DNA of 64,000 nucleotides from Lachnospiraceae bacterium. GTDB taxonomy: Bacteria; Bacillota; Clostridia; Lachnospirales; Lachnospiraceae. The position numbers and the translations under genes were made by a program. The stretch is from the NCBI GenBank assembly GCA_024691125.1, contig JAILNV010000020.1, forward strand, positions 1 to 64,000, read 5' to 3'. Under the pieces are notes generated by a model. That model did not search any database, was not told the origin of the DNA, and worked only from the letters and a program-made list of their open reading frames with translations. Positions 52,897 through 61,905 of the stretch are shown here, piece after piece. Numbering within the stretch: position 1 is the stretch's first letter; every line of letters starts with the position of its first letter.

Positions 52897-54261
52897 ATGA
52901 TAAACATATTTGAAGTAAAAGAAACAAATGAAATGATCGAGAAGGAAAACCTTGATGTAAGGACTATTACATTGGGTATAAGCCTTCTTGACTGTATTAC
53001 GGATGATCTTGAAAAGCTTAAATCAAATATATTTAACAGGATAACGGGCAAGGCGAAGGATCTTGTTTCCGTAGGCAGGGAGATAGAGCGTGAATACGGT
53101 ATTCCGATCGTAAATAAAAGGATATCCGTTACTCCCATTGCTCTTGTAGGTGCCTCGGCCTGTAAATCTCCCGAGGATTATGCTTCAATAGCACAGACTC
53201 TTGACGAAGCCGCCAAGGAAGTGGGAGTTAACTTTATAGGTGGATATTCGGCTCTTGTATCAAAGGGAATGACCAAAGGTGAGGAGAACCTGATAAAGTC
53301 GATCCCAATGGCTCTTTCACAGACATCACTGGTATGCAGTTCCGTTAATCTGGGATCGACCCGTACCGGCATAAATATGGATGCGGTACGGCTTATGGGA
53401 CAGATTATTAAAGAAACGGCAGAAGCTACCAAAGATGCGGATTCACTTGGATGCGCCAAGCTTGTGGTATTCTGCAACGCACCGGATGATAATCCCTTTA
53501 TGGCAGGAGCCTTCCATGGCGTTACTGAGGCCGACGCGATAATAAATGTCGGGGTAAGCGGACCGGGAGTGGTAAATACCGTACTTAAAAAGGTCAGGGG
53601 AGAGAGCTTCGAGGTTCTGTGTGAAACTATAAAGAAGACGGCATTTAAGGTGACAAGAGTAGGACAGCTGGTTGCAGGAGAAGCATCAAGGAGACTGGGT
53701 GTTCCCTTCGGAATAGTGGATCTCTCACTTGCACCGACGCCTGCGGTCGGGGACTCCGTTGCAGACATATTATGTGAGATAGGACTTGAGCACGCCGGAG
53801 CGCCGGGGACAACAGCGGCGCTGGCTCTTCTGAACGATCAGGTTAAGAAGGGCGGAGTCATGGCTTCATCCTACGTGGGTGGACTGAGCGGTGCGTTTAT
53901 TCCCGTCAGCGAGGATCAGGGCATGATAGATGCAGTTGAAGTGGGAAGCCTTACCCTTGAGAAACTGGAGGCAATGACCTGTGTATGCTCGGTGGGACTT
54001 GATATGATAGCGATCCCGGGAGATACGAAGGCTTCGACAATATCCGGAATAATTGCCGATGAGATGGCGATAGGCATGGTAAACCAGAAGACAACTGCGG
54101 TAAGGGTTATCCCTGTAATCGGAAAGGGCGTGGGAGAGAAGGTAGAGTTCGGAGGGCTTCTCGGACATGCTCCGATAATGCCTGTCAATCAGTATTCCTG
54201 CGATGCGTTTATAAACCGTAAGGGCAGGATACCTGCGCCTATACACAGCTTTAAGAACTGA
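52897..54261 (+). CDS. PFL-fold family protein UPF0210
   Basis: A 454-residue protein of the UPF0210/DUF711 family whose fold resembles pyruvate formate-lyase but lacks a glycyl radical motif. Recognised by [30 protein letters not shown] (here [14 protein letters not shown]), [31 protein letters not shown] and the ending [11 protein letters not shown]. Function is unknown. Its constant partner is the ACT gene upstream. It ends 11 bases from the convergent tmcAL stop, and its terminator overlaps that gene. Confidence 0.9.
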   Translation: MINIFEVKETNEMIEKENLDVRTITLGISLLDCITDDLEKLKSNIFNRITGKAKDLVSVGREIEREYGIPIVNKRISVTPIALVGASACKSPEDYASIAQTLDEAAKEVGVNFIGGYSALVSKGMTKGEENLIKSIPMALSQTSLVCSSVNLGSTRTGINMDAVRLMGQIIKETAEATKDADSLGCAKLVVFCNAPDDNPFMAGAFHGVTEADAIINVGVSGPGVVNTVLKKVRGESFEVLCETIKKTAFKVTRVGQLVAGEASRRLGVPFGIVDLSLAPTPAVGDSVADILCEIGLEHAGAPGTTAALALLNDQVKKGGVMASSYVGGLSGAFIPVSEDQGMIDAVEVGSLTLEKLEAMTCVCSVGLDMIAIPGDTKASTISGIIADEMAIGMVNQKTTAVRVIPVIGKGVGEKVEFGGLLGHAPIMPVNQYSCDAFINRKGRIPAPIHSFKN

Positions 54262-54272
54262 TCGCCCGTTTA

Positions 54273-55646
54273 CTATAGTACGACCGGTGAACGTTCATAC
54301 TCGGATATAAACAACTGTCTGCATTTACTGCAGGCAGTTTTATTATACAGATCTGAAGCAAGTATGCCGCTCCTGAACATACGGAGCGCATGGTTATAAC
54401 GGGTACCATCAGGGAAGTGGTCCGTAAGGATCTGCGGAGCATCTGCAATTTTGGATATGATCGGAATACCGGAGTGCAGCTTAAGCTCATGCATGAGGAC
54501 AGAGGAAGACCGGCTTAAACCAAGAGGTCTTATATAGTAGTGCCATCCGTCTGCTGTGTATTCGTGTACATCCCGGGCTTTTATATCAAGCAGGATATGT
54601 GTCAACGCACGGCTGATCCTGGCATAGTTTAAATCCTTTGATTTAAGCTTCATGCAAAGGTCTGTGAAGGAGGATGCATGGGCATATTCCCTGATTATCT
54701 TATGAGCCAGTGATGATGATACATCAAGGAAGCGGGTCAGGGCTTTAGGCTCATCCCCAAATGGCTGAAGCTTATGGAACAGAAGAAGGCTCAGGTCATC
54801 TTCTGACATTGCGGGATATTTATCAAGATATTCACAGAGTGAACTGAATACTTGCGAGGGCATACGGGTGCTTAATGCCTGCAGTTCTATTTCTTCGGCC
54901 GCAGAAGGATTAAGAAGCTCCCTGCGCAGAGCAGAGGATGACAGGGCTCCGGCTGAAGAATCATGATAGTCTGAACCCGTACGCTTAACCGTATGGAACT
55001 CACAGTCAAATGAAAGCAGCTTAGCGGCTTTGATATATGCGGCTGCAAGGAGATTATTGGGTGTTCTTAAAACATCACGGATATGTTCAGGGATATTATC
55101 GCCTGAATTAACGGCACAGGAATAATTAATGCCGCGGCTGAGAGAATCTTTAATATAGGTTCCGTCAGGTTCCACGGATATTCCGGATTTATCCGTCAGA
55201 GCCGCTTTCCCGGATATGCCGGAGTCCGCTGACAGAGACGATTTCCCGGACATGCATGAGTCCGTTGGTGAAACCGTGGAAGACAGGAATTTAATATACC
55301 CGGAAGCCTCCTTAAGAAGTTCTGTATCACCGCATTCGGATCCGAATGATATGCAGTCGGCAATACCGGATCTTTGGATAAGAGATACTGCTCCGAGAGC
55401 GAAGTACTCAAGGCTTGCGGAAGAGTATACCAATGGGAGTTCAAGCACAAGATCCGCACCCGCCATAAGTACAGAACGTGTACGTTCATATTTGGATACT
55501 ATGGCAGGACAGCCACGCTGCACATAGTCTCCTGACATTACGGCAACCATGAAATCAGCTCCGGTAGCTTCCTTTGCGGCATTTATATGAAGGACATGAC
55601 CGTTATGAAGAGGATTGTATTCCGCTATGACTGCCGTTACTTTCAT
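54273..55646 (-). CDS. tmcAL: tRNA(Met) cytidine acetate ligase TmcAL
   Basis: Makes N4-acetylcytidine at the wobble base of elongator tRNA-Met from acetate and ATP. The nucleotidyltransferase HxGH motif is AEYNPLHNGH near the N-terminus, with SGDYVQRGCPAIV and YSSASLEYFALGAV. At 457 residues it exceeds the usual 380-420 because of an insertion at about 122-165 rich in Ser/Gly/Lys, built from a 12-residue repeat (see 55176). The tail ends CSKCRQLFISEYERS. The start overlaps the histidine kinase stop by four bases. Confidence 0.9.
   Translation of the reverse strand: MKVTAVIAEYNPLHNGHVLHINAAKEATGADFMVAVMSGDYVQRGCPAIVSKYERTRSVLMAGADLVLELPLVYSSASLEYFALGAVSLIQRSGIADCISFGSECGDTELLKEASGYIKFLSSTVSPTDSCMSGKSSLSADSGISGKAALTDKSGISVEPDGTYIKDSLSRGINYSCAVNSGDNIPEHIRDVLRTPNNLLAAAYIKAAKLLSFDCEFHTVKRTGSDYHDSSAGALSSSALRRELLNPSAAEEIELQALSTRMPSQVFSSLCEYLDKYPAMSEDDLSLLLFHKLQPFGDEPKALTRFLDVSSSLAHKIIREYAHASSFTDLCMKLKSKDLNYARISRALTHILLDIKARDVHEYTADGWHYYIRPLGLSRSSSVLMHELKLHSGIPIISKIADAPQILTDHFPDGTRYNHALRMFRSGILASDLYNKTACSKCRQLFISEYERSPVVL
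54313..54346 (+). terminator. terminator of the UPF0210 gene inside tmcAL
   Basis: AACTGTCTGCA / TGCAGGCAGTT (11 bp, one G-U; 54313-54323 and 54329-54339) with loop TTTAC, then TTATTATA. The bases also encode the last residues of TmcAL on the other strand. Confidence 0.75.
55176..55262. repeat. 36-bp tandem repeat within tmcAL
   Basis: Units begin at 55176 (GGATATTCCGGA), 55212 (GGATATGCCGGA) and 55248 (GGACATGCATGA), exactly 36 bases apart. They encode 12-residue repeats with the word SGK/SGI in the TmcAL insertion. Confidence 0.85.
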
Positions 55647-57859
55647 GATGTCAGCTTCACCTTATCCTTTGGAAGATGTTTCATAAGAGCAGCTTCGAGT
55701 TCCGAAGCATTTATCGGCTTGGTGAGGTAGTCACAGAAGCCGATATTTTTATATTCCTCTTCCATACCGCTTATTGCATTGGCTGTAAGCATGATGACCG
55801 GTGTTTCCATGTTGAGACCGGACGAAGAGATTATCTTAAAGGTTTCGATCCCGTCCTTTAACGGCATACGGTGATCGAGAAGGATAAGATCGTATTTAAA
55901 GTGCTCACACCTTTCGATGGCGCTGTCCCCACTCAGGGCCTTGTCTATCTGAATGTCGGTATTTCTTAACAGTCCTTCCGCAACCATAAGATTGGTGGAC
56001 GAATCATCCACGAGCAGGATATGCGCATCGGGAGCCTTGAAGCTTTCCTTGTATTTGGGTATCTTATTTGATACCGGATTAACTAGAGGCCCGATAGGGG
56101 AGTGATCTACAACGGACTGCGGCAGGATAACAGTAAAACAGCTTCCCTTTCCGACTTCGCTACGGACATTTATGCTTCCATCCATGAGAGCGACAAGCTC
56201 CTTGGTAATGGCAAGCCCCAGTCCTGTTCCCTGTATCGATGCAGTCTGTTCCTCATTTACGCGTTTGAAGGAATCAAACAGAAGAGGGATATCCTCCTCC
56301 TTTATCCCTATTCCGGTATCGGTAACCTCGATTATAAGATCCAGGGAGTCTTTCCCTGTTTCGTCAAAGGTCATATCAAGGGTGACACCGCCTGAATTCG
56401 TGTATTTAACGGCGTTTGAGACTATATTGGAAAGAATCTGTCCTATGAGGCGTGAATCGCCGTACAGACCTGACGGAAGTTCGGGATCGCACTTAATATG
56501 CAGATAAAGATTCTTCTTCTCCGCAACCATTTCGAAGAAATAGAAGCAGTCCCTGAGAATCTTGTAAGGATCGTAGCTTTGTGGATGGATCTCTGTTTTT
56601 CCGGCCTCTATCTTGGAAAAATCAAGAACGTCATTGATTATGTTAAGAAGCGCATCACCGGCAGAGTTAATGTTCATCGAATACACCCGGATAAGCGGAT
56701 CTCCGGATGAGCGCATGATAAGTTCATTCATTCCGAGAATTGAATTAAGGGGCGTGCGTATCTCATGAGACATATTGGCAAGGAAGGTGCTCTTGGCACT
56801 GCTGGCATGGTCTGCATTTTCACGGGCTTCCTTTATCTGATTAAGATATGATATCTCCTCCGTGGTATCCTCGATCATATAATAAGAGCAGATGGGTCTT
56901 CCCTTGCTGTCTGAGAGATTCTTGAACTTGAAACGATAGTTTCTTGTCTCGGGTTCGCTATTTCCCTGTGTTTCACAGATATAATCAACCGAGCCCTCGG
57001 ATGCGTCACCGAGTTCACGTGAGACTGTTGCTATCGGCTCGTCCTTCGGAGTAAAGCATGACTTATCAATGCCGAAATGCTTTACGGCGAATTCATTTGC
57101 GTAAATACAGGAGTCGTTTATATCGAACAGGATAAGCCCTTCGTTCATTTCATCTACTGCAGTCCCTATGCTTTCTATCATAAGATTTCTTGGCACAAAG
57201 GTATGTATGCTGAAGCTTATGAGCGCACCCGCTACCCCGTAAAAAATGACTGAAGCATCAAGCAGAAGAGACATGGCCATATAGATAATGTTAAGGGCGA
57301 CAACAAGCAGAAGAACCGAGAGTATAAGGATATATTTTGTCCTGTAGAAGCTGTAGTTCTTTTTGATCCGGTAGATTATAAAGATAAAGGATAACAGGAC
57401 CGCCACATAATCGATAGCGAGATGAACGTAATACATGGGCAGAAAGCCGGTTTGGAAAAATACTGTACTGTGTGCATAATTACGGTATATATAGAAACAG
57501 TGACCGAATATTATATTAAGAAATATGGATGCGTTATCGGCGGACATTACTATGAATGCGGGCAGCTTCAGCCTGTGCTTTTCTTCATCGTGCTCTGTGT
57601 AGGACAGGCAGAAGCCGAACAGATGGAACAGGATCCAGTCGATCGAGGCAAAGTAGAAGCAGTAAGCTGTCTGGGCAGTCAGCTCATTAAAAGAAAGGGC
57701 TATCGCGATATTCGCAATGATCGCAACAAGCGCTGCTATCATTGCCTTTTTCAGACTTAACGCATAGCTTTTCTTAAGCCTGCTTATGTAGTTAAGCGTT
57801 ATGAATATACTGCTTGCCGCCAGGCAGTATACGAAAACGTATATTATCTTTATATACAT
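55643..57859 (-). CDS. hybrid sensor histidine kinase with seven-helix N-terminus
   Basis: Membrane sensor kinase of 738 residues. About seven helices (1-225) form a 7TM sensing module. A PAS-like domain follows (about 228-335, DEMNEGLILFDINDSCIYANEFA in parts). The kinase core has HisKA H-box SHEIRTPLN, then N-box NIVSNAVKYTNSGG and G-boxes DTGIGI and GTGLGLA. The C-terminus is a receiver (about 612-735): LLVDDSSTN, the phospho-acceptor Asp in LLDHRMP, and TANAISGMEEEYKNIGFCDYLTKPI in parts. It lacks an Hpt domain and DNA-binding output. AGGTGGATC precedes the start. Confidence 0.93.
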   Translation of the reverse strand: MYIKIIYVFVYCLAASSIFITLNYISRLKKSYALSLKKAMIAALVAIIANIAIALSFNELTAQTAYCFYFASIDWILFHLFGFCLSYTEHDEEKHRLKLPAFIVMSADNASIFLNIIFGHCFYIYRNYAHSTVFFQTGFLPMYYVHLAIDYVAVLLSFIFIIYRIKKNYSFYRTKYILILSVLLLVVALNIIYMAMSLLLDASVIFYGVAGALISFSIHTFVPRNLMIESIGTAVDEMNEGLILFDINDSCIYANEFAVKHFGIDKSCFTPKDEPIATVSRELGDASEGSVDYICETQGNSEPETRNYRFKFKNLSDSKGRPICSYYMIEDTTEEISYLNQIKEARENADHASSAKSTFLANMSHEIRTPLNSILGMNELIMRSSGDPLIRVYSMNINSAGDALLNIINDVLDFSKIEAGKTEIHPQSYDPYKILRDCFYFFEMVAEKKNLYLHIKCDPELPSGLYGDSRLIGQILSNIVSNAVKYTNSGGVTLDMTFDETGKDSLDLIIEVTDTGIGIKEEDIPLLFDSFKRVNEEQTASIQGTGLGLAITKELVALMDGSINVRSEVGKGSCFTVILPQSVVDHSPIGPLVNPVSNKIPKYKESFKAPDAHILLVDDSSTNLMVAEGLLRNTDIQIDKALSGDSAIERCEHFKYDLILLDHRMPLKDGIETFKIISSSGLNMETPVIMLTANAISGMEEEYKNIGFCDYLTKPINASELEAALMKHLPKDKVKLTS

Positions 57860-58040
57860 GATCCACCTGTACAGTTATGAATCCGTGACAGAAAAAACGC
57901 AGTGTATGTAGTCCGTCCGGGATTATTACGACTATTTGCCTTAAAGATGATAACAAGACTGTAAATTAATTGTATTGTACCAAATTTTATTGCAAACGCA
58001 TAGTGTTTGGGGATATTTTTCAAAAGCTTTACAAGAATTA

Positions 58041-58070
58041 TTGTTAGGACAGACTTCAGCGTGTTATAAT
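58041..58070 (+). promoter_or_regulatory. promoter before the broken kinase gene
   Basis: TTGTTA (58041-58046), 18 bases, TATAAT (58065-58070). The gene appears dead but the promoter looks intact. Confidence 0.7.
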
Positions 58071-58098
58071 CAGATTTATAACAATCCGGAGAGAGCAT

Positions 58099-58902
58099 AT
58101 GAAGGAAAATAACACATCGATAAAAGAAGTAATCAATAAGCACGGTGAAATGAACATTATGAGCGGGCACTTATAATAGTATTCTTTGTAGTGCTCATTT
58201 CCGGGTATTATCTTAAAATATACAGCTCCACCAAGGAAAGCATCATATCAAGGGGTGAGGCAAGGGCGTTAAAAGCTGCGCAGCAGTTTTCAAGCTATAT
58301 AAATACAGAGAAGATCATAGTCGAGCAGGAGAAATTCACCACCGAGAAGCTGCTTGGTGACGGCAGGAGCCATGAAGAGATAGTCGGTTACATGACGGCC
58401 TATACCAATATGGTCCAGACAGAAGTAAACGATAAGATAACCGGAGTATACGGATATATTCAGGGTGAGTACTGCGATGGTACGGGGTGGACTCCGGATC
58501 CGGATTTTAACCCGAAGGAAAGACCGTGGTACAAGGCAGCAACAGAAAACATGGGTCATCCGACACTTGTGGAGCCGTATGTGGATGCAAGGCTTGGATC
58601 GATAACCATGACGGTTGCACAGACGATTGACGACGGCGAATCGGTAGTGGCCGTGGATTTAAGCTTTGACATGCTTAAGGAGGTTATCGGAGAGGAGACG
58701 GATGGAAAGGGCAGCAATATTGATATGTCTGACAGCCAATGCGGTGGCCGGCGCAAGGGAAATGTATCTTGGGGAAGGCTTCGATGATTATATTACCAAG
58801 CCCATCGTGGCGCAGAAGCTTGAAGAAATGCTGATCGCCTATCTTCCCGGGGATAAGGTTATTTACAAACAGTCAAAAGAGGAGCAGGCTGCTCCCGCCT
58901 GA
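58099..58902 (+). pseudogene. remnant of a hybrid sensor kinase (Cache sensor fused to receiver end)
   Basis: The reading starts MKENNTSIKEVINKHGEMNIM (in parts) at ATG 58099 after GGAGAG. It loses frame near 58158-58161, where one missing base would join it to ERALIIVFFVVLISGYYLKIY, a membrane helix. From there to about 58710 the frame encodes an extracellular Cache-type sensor (RPWYKAATENMGHPTLVEPYVD, MTVAQTIDDGESVVAVDLSF in parts). Then the reading jumps to another frame that holds only the end of a receiver domain (ICLTANAVAGAREMYLGEGFDDYITKP, in parts). The second helix, HAMP region, HisKA, ATPase and most of the receiver are missing. One internal deletion plus one frameshift explains it. 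Confidence 0.85.
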
Positions 58903-58942
58903 TGACTTTGTATCTGATTTTGCACAATAAAAATTAGCTTTT

Positions 58943-58975
58943 ATACTTGTATACAAGTATGGTTTGCGCTATGAT
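58943..58975 (+). promoter_or_regulatory. pta promoter under an 18-bp palindrome
   Basis: ATACTTGTATACAAGTAT (58943-58960) is a perfect palindrome. It covers the -35 box TTGTAT (58947-58952), which is 17 bases from TATGAT (58970-58975). Its core TTGTATACAA resembles GntR-family (FadR/VanR-like) operators. A repressor here would block polymerase. Confidence 0.8.
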
Positions 58976-58991
58976 AAAGATGACCGGACGG

Positions 58992-59023
58992 TTCATATTT
59001 TAGAATATATGTGCTGTTCTGAA
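58992..59023 (-). repeat. copy of the MITE left end in the pta leader
   Basis: Read on the minus strand, TTCAGAACAGCACATATA begins a match to 29813 onward. About 30 bases agree with one mismatch. It lies between the pta promoter and start codon. Confidence 0.85.
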
Positions 59024-59058
59024 TGGTTACAAAAAGAGAAGAGAAAGAAGGTATGGGT

Positions 59059-60060
59059 ATGGGATTTATTGACAGGATCAAGGACAGGGCAAGACAGGAT
59101 GTTAAGAAGATTGTTATGCCCGAGAGTAATGACAGGAGAACACTTATTGCGGCAGACAAGATACTTAAGGAGCATATAGCCGATATAATCATGGTCGGCA
59201 AGGAAGAAAAGATAATGGAGGGAGCAAAGTGGCTGGAGCTCGATCTTTCAAGGATCACGGTCATAGATCCCGAGAATACGGACAGGTTCGATCTGTATGC
59301 GGATACTCTGTATGAGCTTCGCAAGAACAAGGGCATGACTCCCGAAAAGGCCAGGGAAAGACTGCTTAATGACTACCTTATGTTCGGGGTTATGATGGTA
59401 AAGATGAAGGATGCAGACGGAATGGTTGCGGGTGCAAGTCATGCTACGGCCGATGTTTTAAGACCGTCGCTTCAGGTATTGAAGACGGCACCGGGTGTTG
59501 AACTTGTTTCGGGATTTTTCATCCTTGATGTACCGGACTGCATATACGGTGAAAACGGAACCTTCCTGTTTGCGGACTGCGGCCTTAACCAGGATCCCAA
59601 TTCGGAGGAGCTTGCCGCCATAGCCAATTCATCTGCAAAGAGCTTCACCAATCTCGTGGGTGCGAAGCCGATAATAGCAATGCTTTCACATTCAACAAAG
59701 GGAAGCGCAAAGCATGAGCTTGTGGACAAGGTGGTAAGGGCTACGGAGATCGCAAAGGATAAGTATCCTTACCTTACGATAGACGGTGAGCTTCAGACAG
59801 ACGCGGCGCTGGTTCCGTCGGTGGCTGCTGCCAAGGCACCGGAAAGCGATATAGCAGGTCATGCAAATGTTCTGATCTTCCCCAATCTTGATGCCGGAAA
59901 TATTGGATATAAGCTGGTTGAGAGACTGGCTAAGGCTGAAGCATACGGCCCGATGCTACAGGGACTTGCGCGTCCGGTCAACGATCTGTCAAGGGGATGT
60001 ACCGCAGACGATATAGTCGGTGTAGTGGCTCTGACCGCTGTACAGGCACAGATTTCCTGA
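59059..60060 (+). CDS. pta: phosphate acetyltransferase
   Basis: Interconverts acetyl-CoA and acetyl phosphate in fermentation. The 333-residue protein has the PTA words [17 protein letters not shown] (in parts), [37 protein letters not shown] and [10 protein letters not shown], with [21 protein letters not shown] near the end (in parts). ATG 59059 lies 7 bases after AAGAAGG; ATG 59053 is too close. ackA and the DUF177 gene, which usually separate pta from rpmF, are absent. The promoter is covered by a palindrome. Confidence 0.95.
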   Translation: MGFIDRIKDRARQDVKKIVMPESNDRRTLIAADKILKEHIADIIMVGKEEKIMEGAKWLELDLSRITVIDPENTDRFDLYADTLYELRKNKGMTPEKARERLLNDYLMFGVMMVKMKDADGMVAGASHATADVLRPSLQVLKTAPGVELVSGFFILDVPDCIYGENGTFLFADCGLNQDPNSEELAAIANSSAKSFTNLVGAKPIIAMLSHSTKGSAKHELVDKVVRATEIAKDKYPYLTIDGELQTDAALVPSVAAAKAPESDIAGHANVLIFPNLDAGNIGYKLVERLAKAEAYGPMLQGLARPVNDLSRGCTADDIVGVVALTAVQAQIS

Positions 60061-60079
60061 AAAAACATTGATAAATACC

Positions 60080-60108
60080 TTGACAAATACCTTTCCTGTA
60101 TGTATACT
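60080..60108 (+). promoter_or_regulatory. rpmF promoter
   Basis: TTGACA (60080-60085), 17 bases, TATACT (60103-60108), close to consensus. Confidence 0.9.
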
Positions 60109-60183
60109 CGTGTAAGTGCGAATTGAATTCCGGCTGACAGAACAGCAGGTACATATATACAGCAGATAAAGGAGGTGTAAGAG

Positions 60184-60363
60184 ATGTCTATTTGTCCTAA
60201 GAATAAATCTTCAAAGGGTCACAGAGACCAGAGAAGGGCTAACTGGAAGATGAGCGCTCCTGCATTGGTTAAGTGCAGCAAGTGCGGTGAACTTATGATG
60301 CCTCACAGAGTATGTAAGGCTTGCGGTTCATACAATAAGAAGGAGATCATCCCCCAGGATTAA
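60184..60363 (+). CDS. rpmF: 50S ribosomal protein L32
   Basis: A 59-residue zinc-ribbon protein of the large subunit. It reads MSICPKNKSSKGHRDQRRAN in its first 20 residues and carries the zinc pairs CSKCG and CKACG. AAAGGAGGTG 8 bases upstream is an almost perfect ribosome binding site. A consensus promoter (60080) and a strong terminator (60381) enclose it, so it is transcribed mostly alone here. Confidence 0.97.
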   Translation: MSICPKNKSSKGHRDQRRANWKMSAPALVKCSKCGELMMPHRVCKACGSYNKKEIIPQD

Positions 60364-60380
60364 TAAAACCGTAGTGAAAC

Positions 60381-60418
60381 GGAGCTTCGGAGGCAATGCT
60401 TCCGAAGCTTTTTCTTTT
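60381..60418 (+). terminator. terminator after rpmF
   Basis: AGCTTCGGA / TCCGAAGCT forms a perfect 9-bp stem with a nine-base loop, followed by TTTTCTTTT. Confidence 0.92.
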
Positions 60419-60428
60419 CTATTCATCC

Positions 60429-60457
60429 TTGCTTTTTAGGATAATCTTCTGTATATT
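60429..60457 (+). promoter_or_regulatory. plsX promoter
   Basis: TTGCTT (60429-60434), 17 bases, TATATT (60452-60457). The transcript would begin near 60464 and have a leader of about 120-130 bases. Confidence 0.7.
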
Positions 60458-60463
60458 AAGATA

Positions 60464-60591
60464 CGGAAGCTCTTCACCTGCGCCAGATGCGGAGAAGTCC
60501 GGGTGGGAAGATGCCGGACGGTGAGGAGAGGATCATGTAAACATAGGATGGCCGTAAGGAGTACGCAGCCTTACGACAAAGGATGAAGAGT
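60464..60591 (+). ncRNA. structured leader before plsX (candidate cis-regulatory RNA)
   Basis: CTCTTCACC (60470-60478) pairs with GGTGAGGAG (60520-60528). It encloses a small CGC/GCG hairpin and GTCCGG/CCGGAC (60497-60519), which abuts the outer stem. A third stem CGTAAGG/CCTTACG (60553-60575) ends just before AAAGGA. Two tiny open frames (MPDGEERIM from 60511; MAVRSTQPYDKG from 60548, whose TGA overlaps ATG 60583) also fit. No known riboswitch class was recognised. Confidence 0.5.
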
Positions 60592-61590
60592 ATGGTTAGT
60601 GTAGCTGTAGACGTAATGGGAGGGGATAATGCGCCTGTCGAGCCGGTTAAGGGTGCGGTTAATGCAATTGCTTCGGGCAGTGATATCCGCGTTTTCTTAT
60701 GTGGAAAGAAGGACGTTATCGAGAGTGAATTAAAGAAATATCAGTATGAACCGTCCCGGGTGGAGATAGTCGATGCTCCCGAGGTAATAGAAACAGGGGA
60801 AGCTCCGGTCATGGCTATCCGGAAGAAGAAGGATTCATCGATCGTAAAGGGACTTAACCTTGTCAAGGACGGAACCTGTGATGCGTTCGTGTCTGCAGGG
60901 AGTTCGGGGGCAATACTGGTAGGCGGACAGGTTATTGTGGGAAGGATCAAGGGTGTTGAGAGACCGCCTCTTGCGCCGGTGTTCCCGACGGATAAGGGAA
61001 TATCTCTTCTTATAGACTGTGGTGCCAATGTGGATGCAAGGGCATCCCACCTTGTACAGTTTGCGAAGATGGGCTCTATATATATGGAGCATGTACTCGG
61101 AGTCAAGAGTCCCAAGGTGGCGATTCTTAATATTGGCGCAGAGGAAGAGAAAGGCAATATGCTTGTTAAGGAAACATATCCTCTTCTGAAGAACTGTCCC
61201 GAGATCAATTTCATAGGCAGTGTTGAAGCCCGTGAGATTCCCGAAGGCACGGCAGATGTTGTTGTATGCGAGGCCTTTGCCGGGAATGTGGCACTTAAGA
61301 TGTATGAGGGTGTCGGCAAGACAATGATAGGCGCCCTGAAGGAAACCTTCATGACATCACTAAGGACAAAGCTTGCATATATGCTTGTTAAGCCGGTTCT
61401 TAAGAAGACGCTTAAGAGATTTGATGCAACGGAGTACGGCGGTGCACCACTCCTCGGACTTAACGGACTGGTGGTAAAGACTCACGGAAACGCAACACAT
61501 AAGGAGATATCCACGTCCATACAACAGTGTGTTACATTTAAGGAACAGGAAATCAACAAGAAGATAAATGAAGTGATAAATGTGGTATAG
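60592..61590 (+). CDS. plsX: phosphate acyltransferase PlsX
   Basis: Converts acyl-ACP to acyl phosphate, the donor for PlsY. The 332-residue protein begins VSVAVDVMGGDNAP and has RKKKDSSIVKGLNLVKDGTCDAFVSAGSSGA (in parts), LIDCGANVDARASHLVQFAKMGS and EYGGAPLLGLNG. Start choice: ATG 60592 is 8 bases after AAAGGA. ATG 60583 overlaps a 12-residue upstream frame and would add three residues. acpP follows after 33 bases to its ATG. Confidence 0.96.
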   Translation: MVSVAVDVMGGDNAPVEPVKGAVNAIASGSDIRVFLCGKKDVIESELKKYQYEPSRVEIVDAPEVIETGEAPVMAIRKKKDSSIVKGLNLVKDGTCDAFVSAGSSGAILVGGQVIVGRIKGVERPPLAPVFPTDKGISLLIDCGANVDARASHLVQFAKMGSIYMEHVLGVKSPKVAILNIGAEEEKGNMLVKETYPLLKNCPEINFIGSVEAREIPEGTADVVVCEAFAGNVALKMYEGVGKTMIGALKETFMTSLRTKLAYMLVKPVLKKTLKRFDATEYGGAPLLGLNGLVVKTHGNATHKEISTSIQQCVTFKEQEINKKINEVINVV

Positions 61591-61623
61591 GGGCAATACA
61601 GATTATTGAAGGAGAGTTACACT

Positions 61624-61854
61624 ATGGAACTTGAGAAGCTTAAGAAGATAATTGCAGAGGTGCTTAATGTTGACGAGAACGAGATAACGGAGGAAACAAG
61701 GTTCACAGATGACCTGGGTGCCGATTCACTTGATGTTTTCCAGATCATTATGGGTATTGAGGAAACCTTCGATGTGGAGATATCCAATGAGGATGCCGAG
61801 AAGATCGTGACGGTCGGAGATGTGGCCGAACAGATCAGAAATGCATTGAGCTAG
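61624..61854 (+). CDS. acpP: acyl carrier protein
   Basis: A 76-residue carrier of fatty-acyl chains. The phosphopantetheine Ser is in DDLGADSLDVFQ; VFQ replaces the common VELVM-like wording just after DSLD. It is strongly acidic as expected. ATG 61624 follows AAGGAGAG; the TTG at 61606 is upstream of that site and rejected. A terminator follows at 61869. Confidence 0.96.
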   Translation: MELEKLKKIIAEVLNVDENEITEETRFTDDLGADSLDVFQIIMGIEETFDVEISNEDAEKIVTVGDVAEQIRNALS

Positions 61855-61868
61855 GCTTTGTAAAGCAG

Positions 61869-61897
61869 AAAAAAATGTGCTCACGCACATTTTTTTT
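61869..61897 (+). terminator. terminator after acpP
   Basis: AAAAAAATGTGC-TCAC-GCACATTTTTTT: 6-bp GC-topped stem extended by A-T pairs, ending in a T run. Confidence 0.9.
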
Positions 61898-61905
61898 ATG
61901 AATAT

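Noticed and set aside
60138..60147. CAGAACAGCA in the rpmF leader as another copy of the MITE end
   Set aside because: Only about 10 bases match and the continuation differs, so chance cannot be excluded.
60464..60530. RNase P RNA or a known riboswitch at the plsX leader
   Set aside because: A short GAGAAGTCCGGG resembles an RNase P word, but the region is far too short and the other RNase P signatures are absent. No riboswitch consensus known to me fits.
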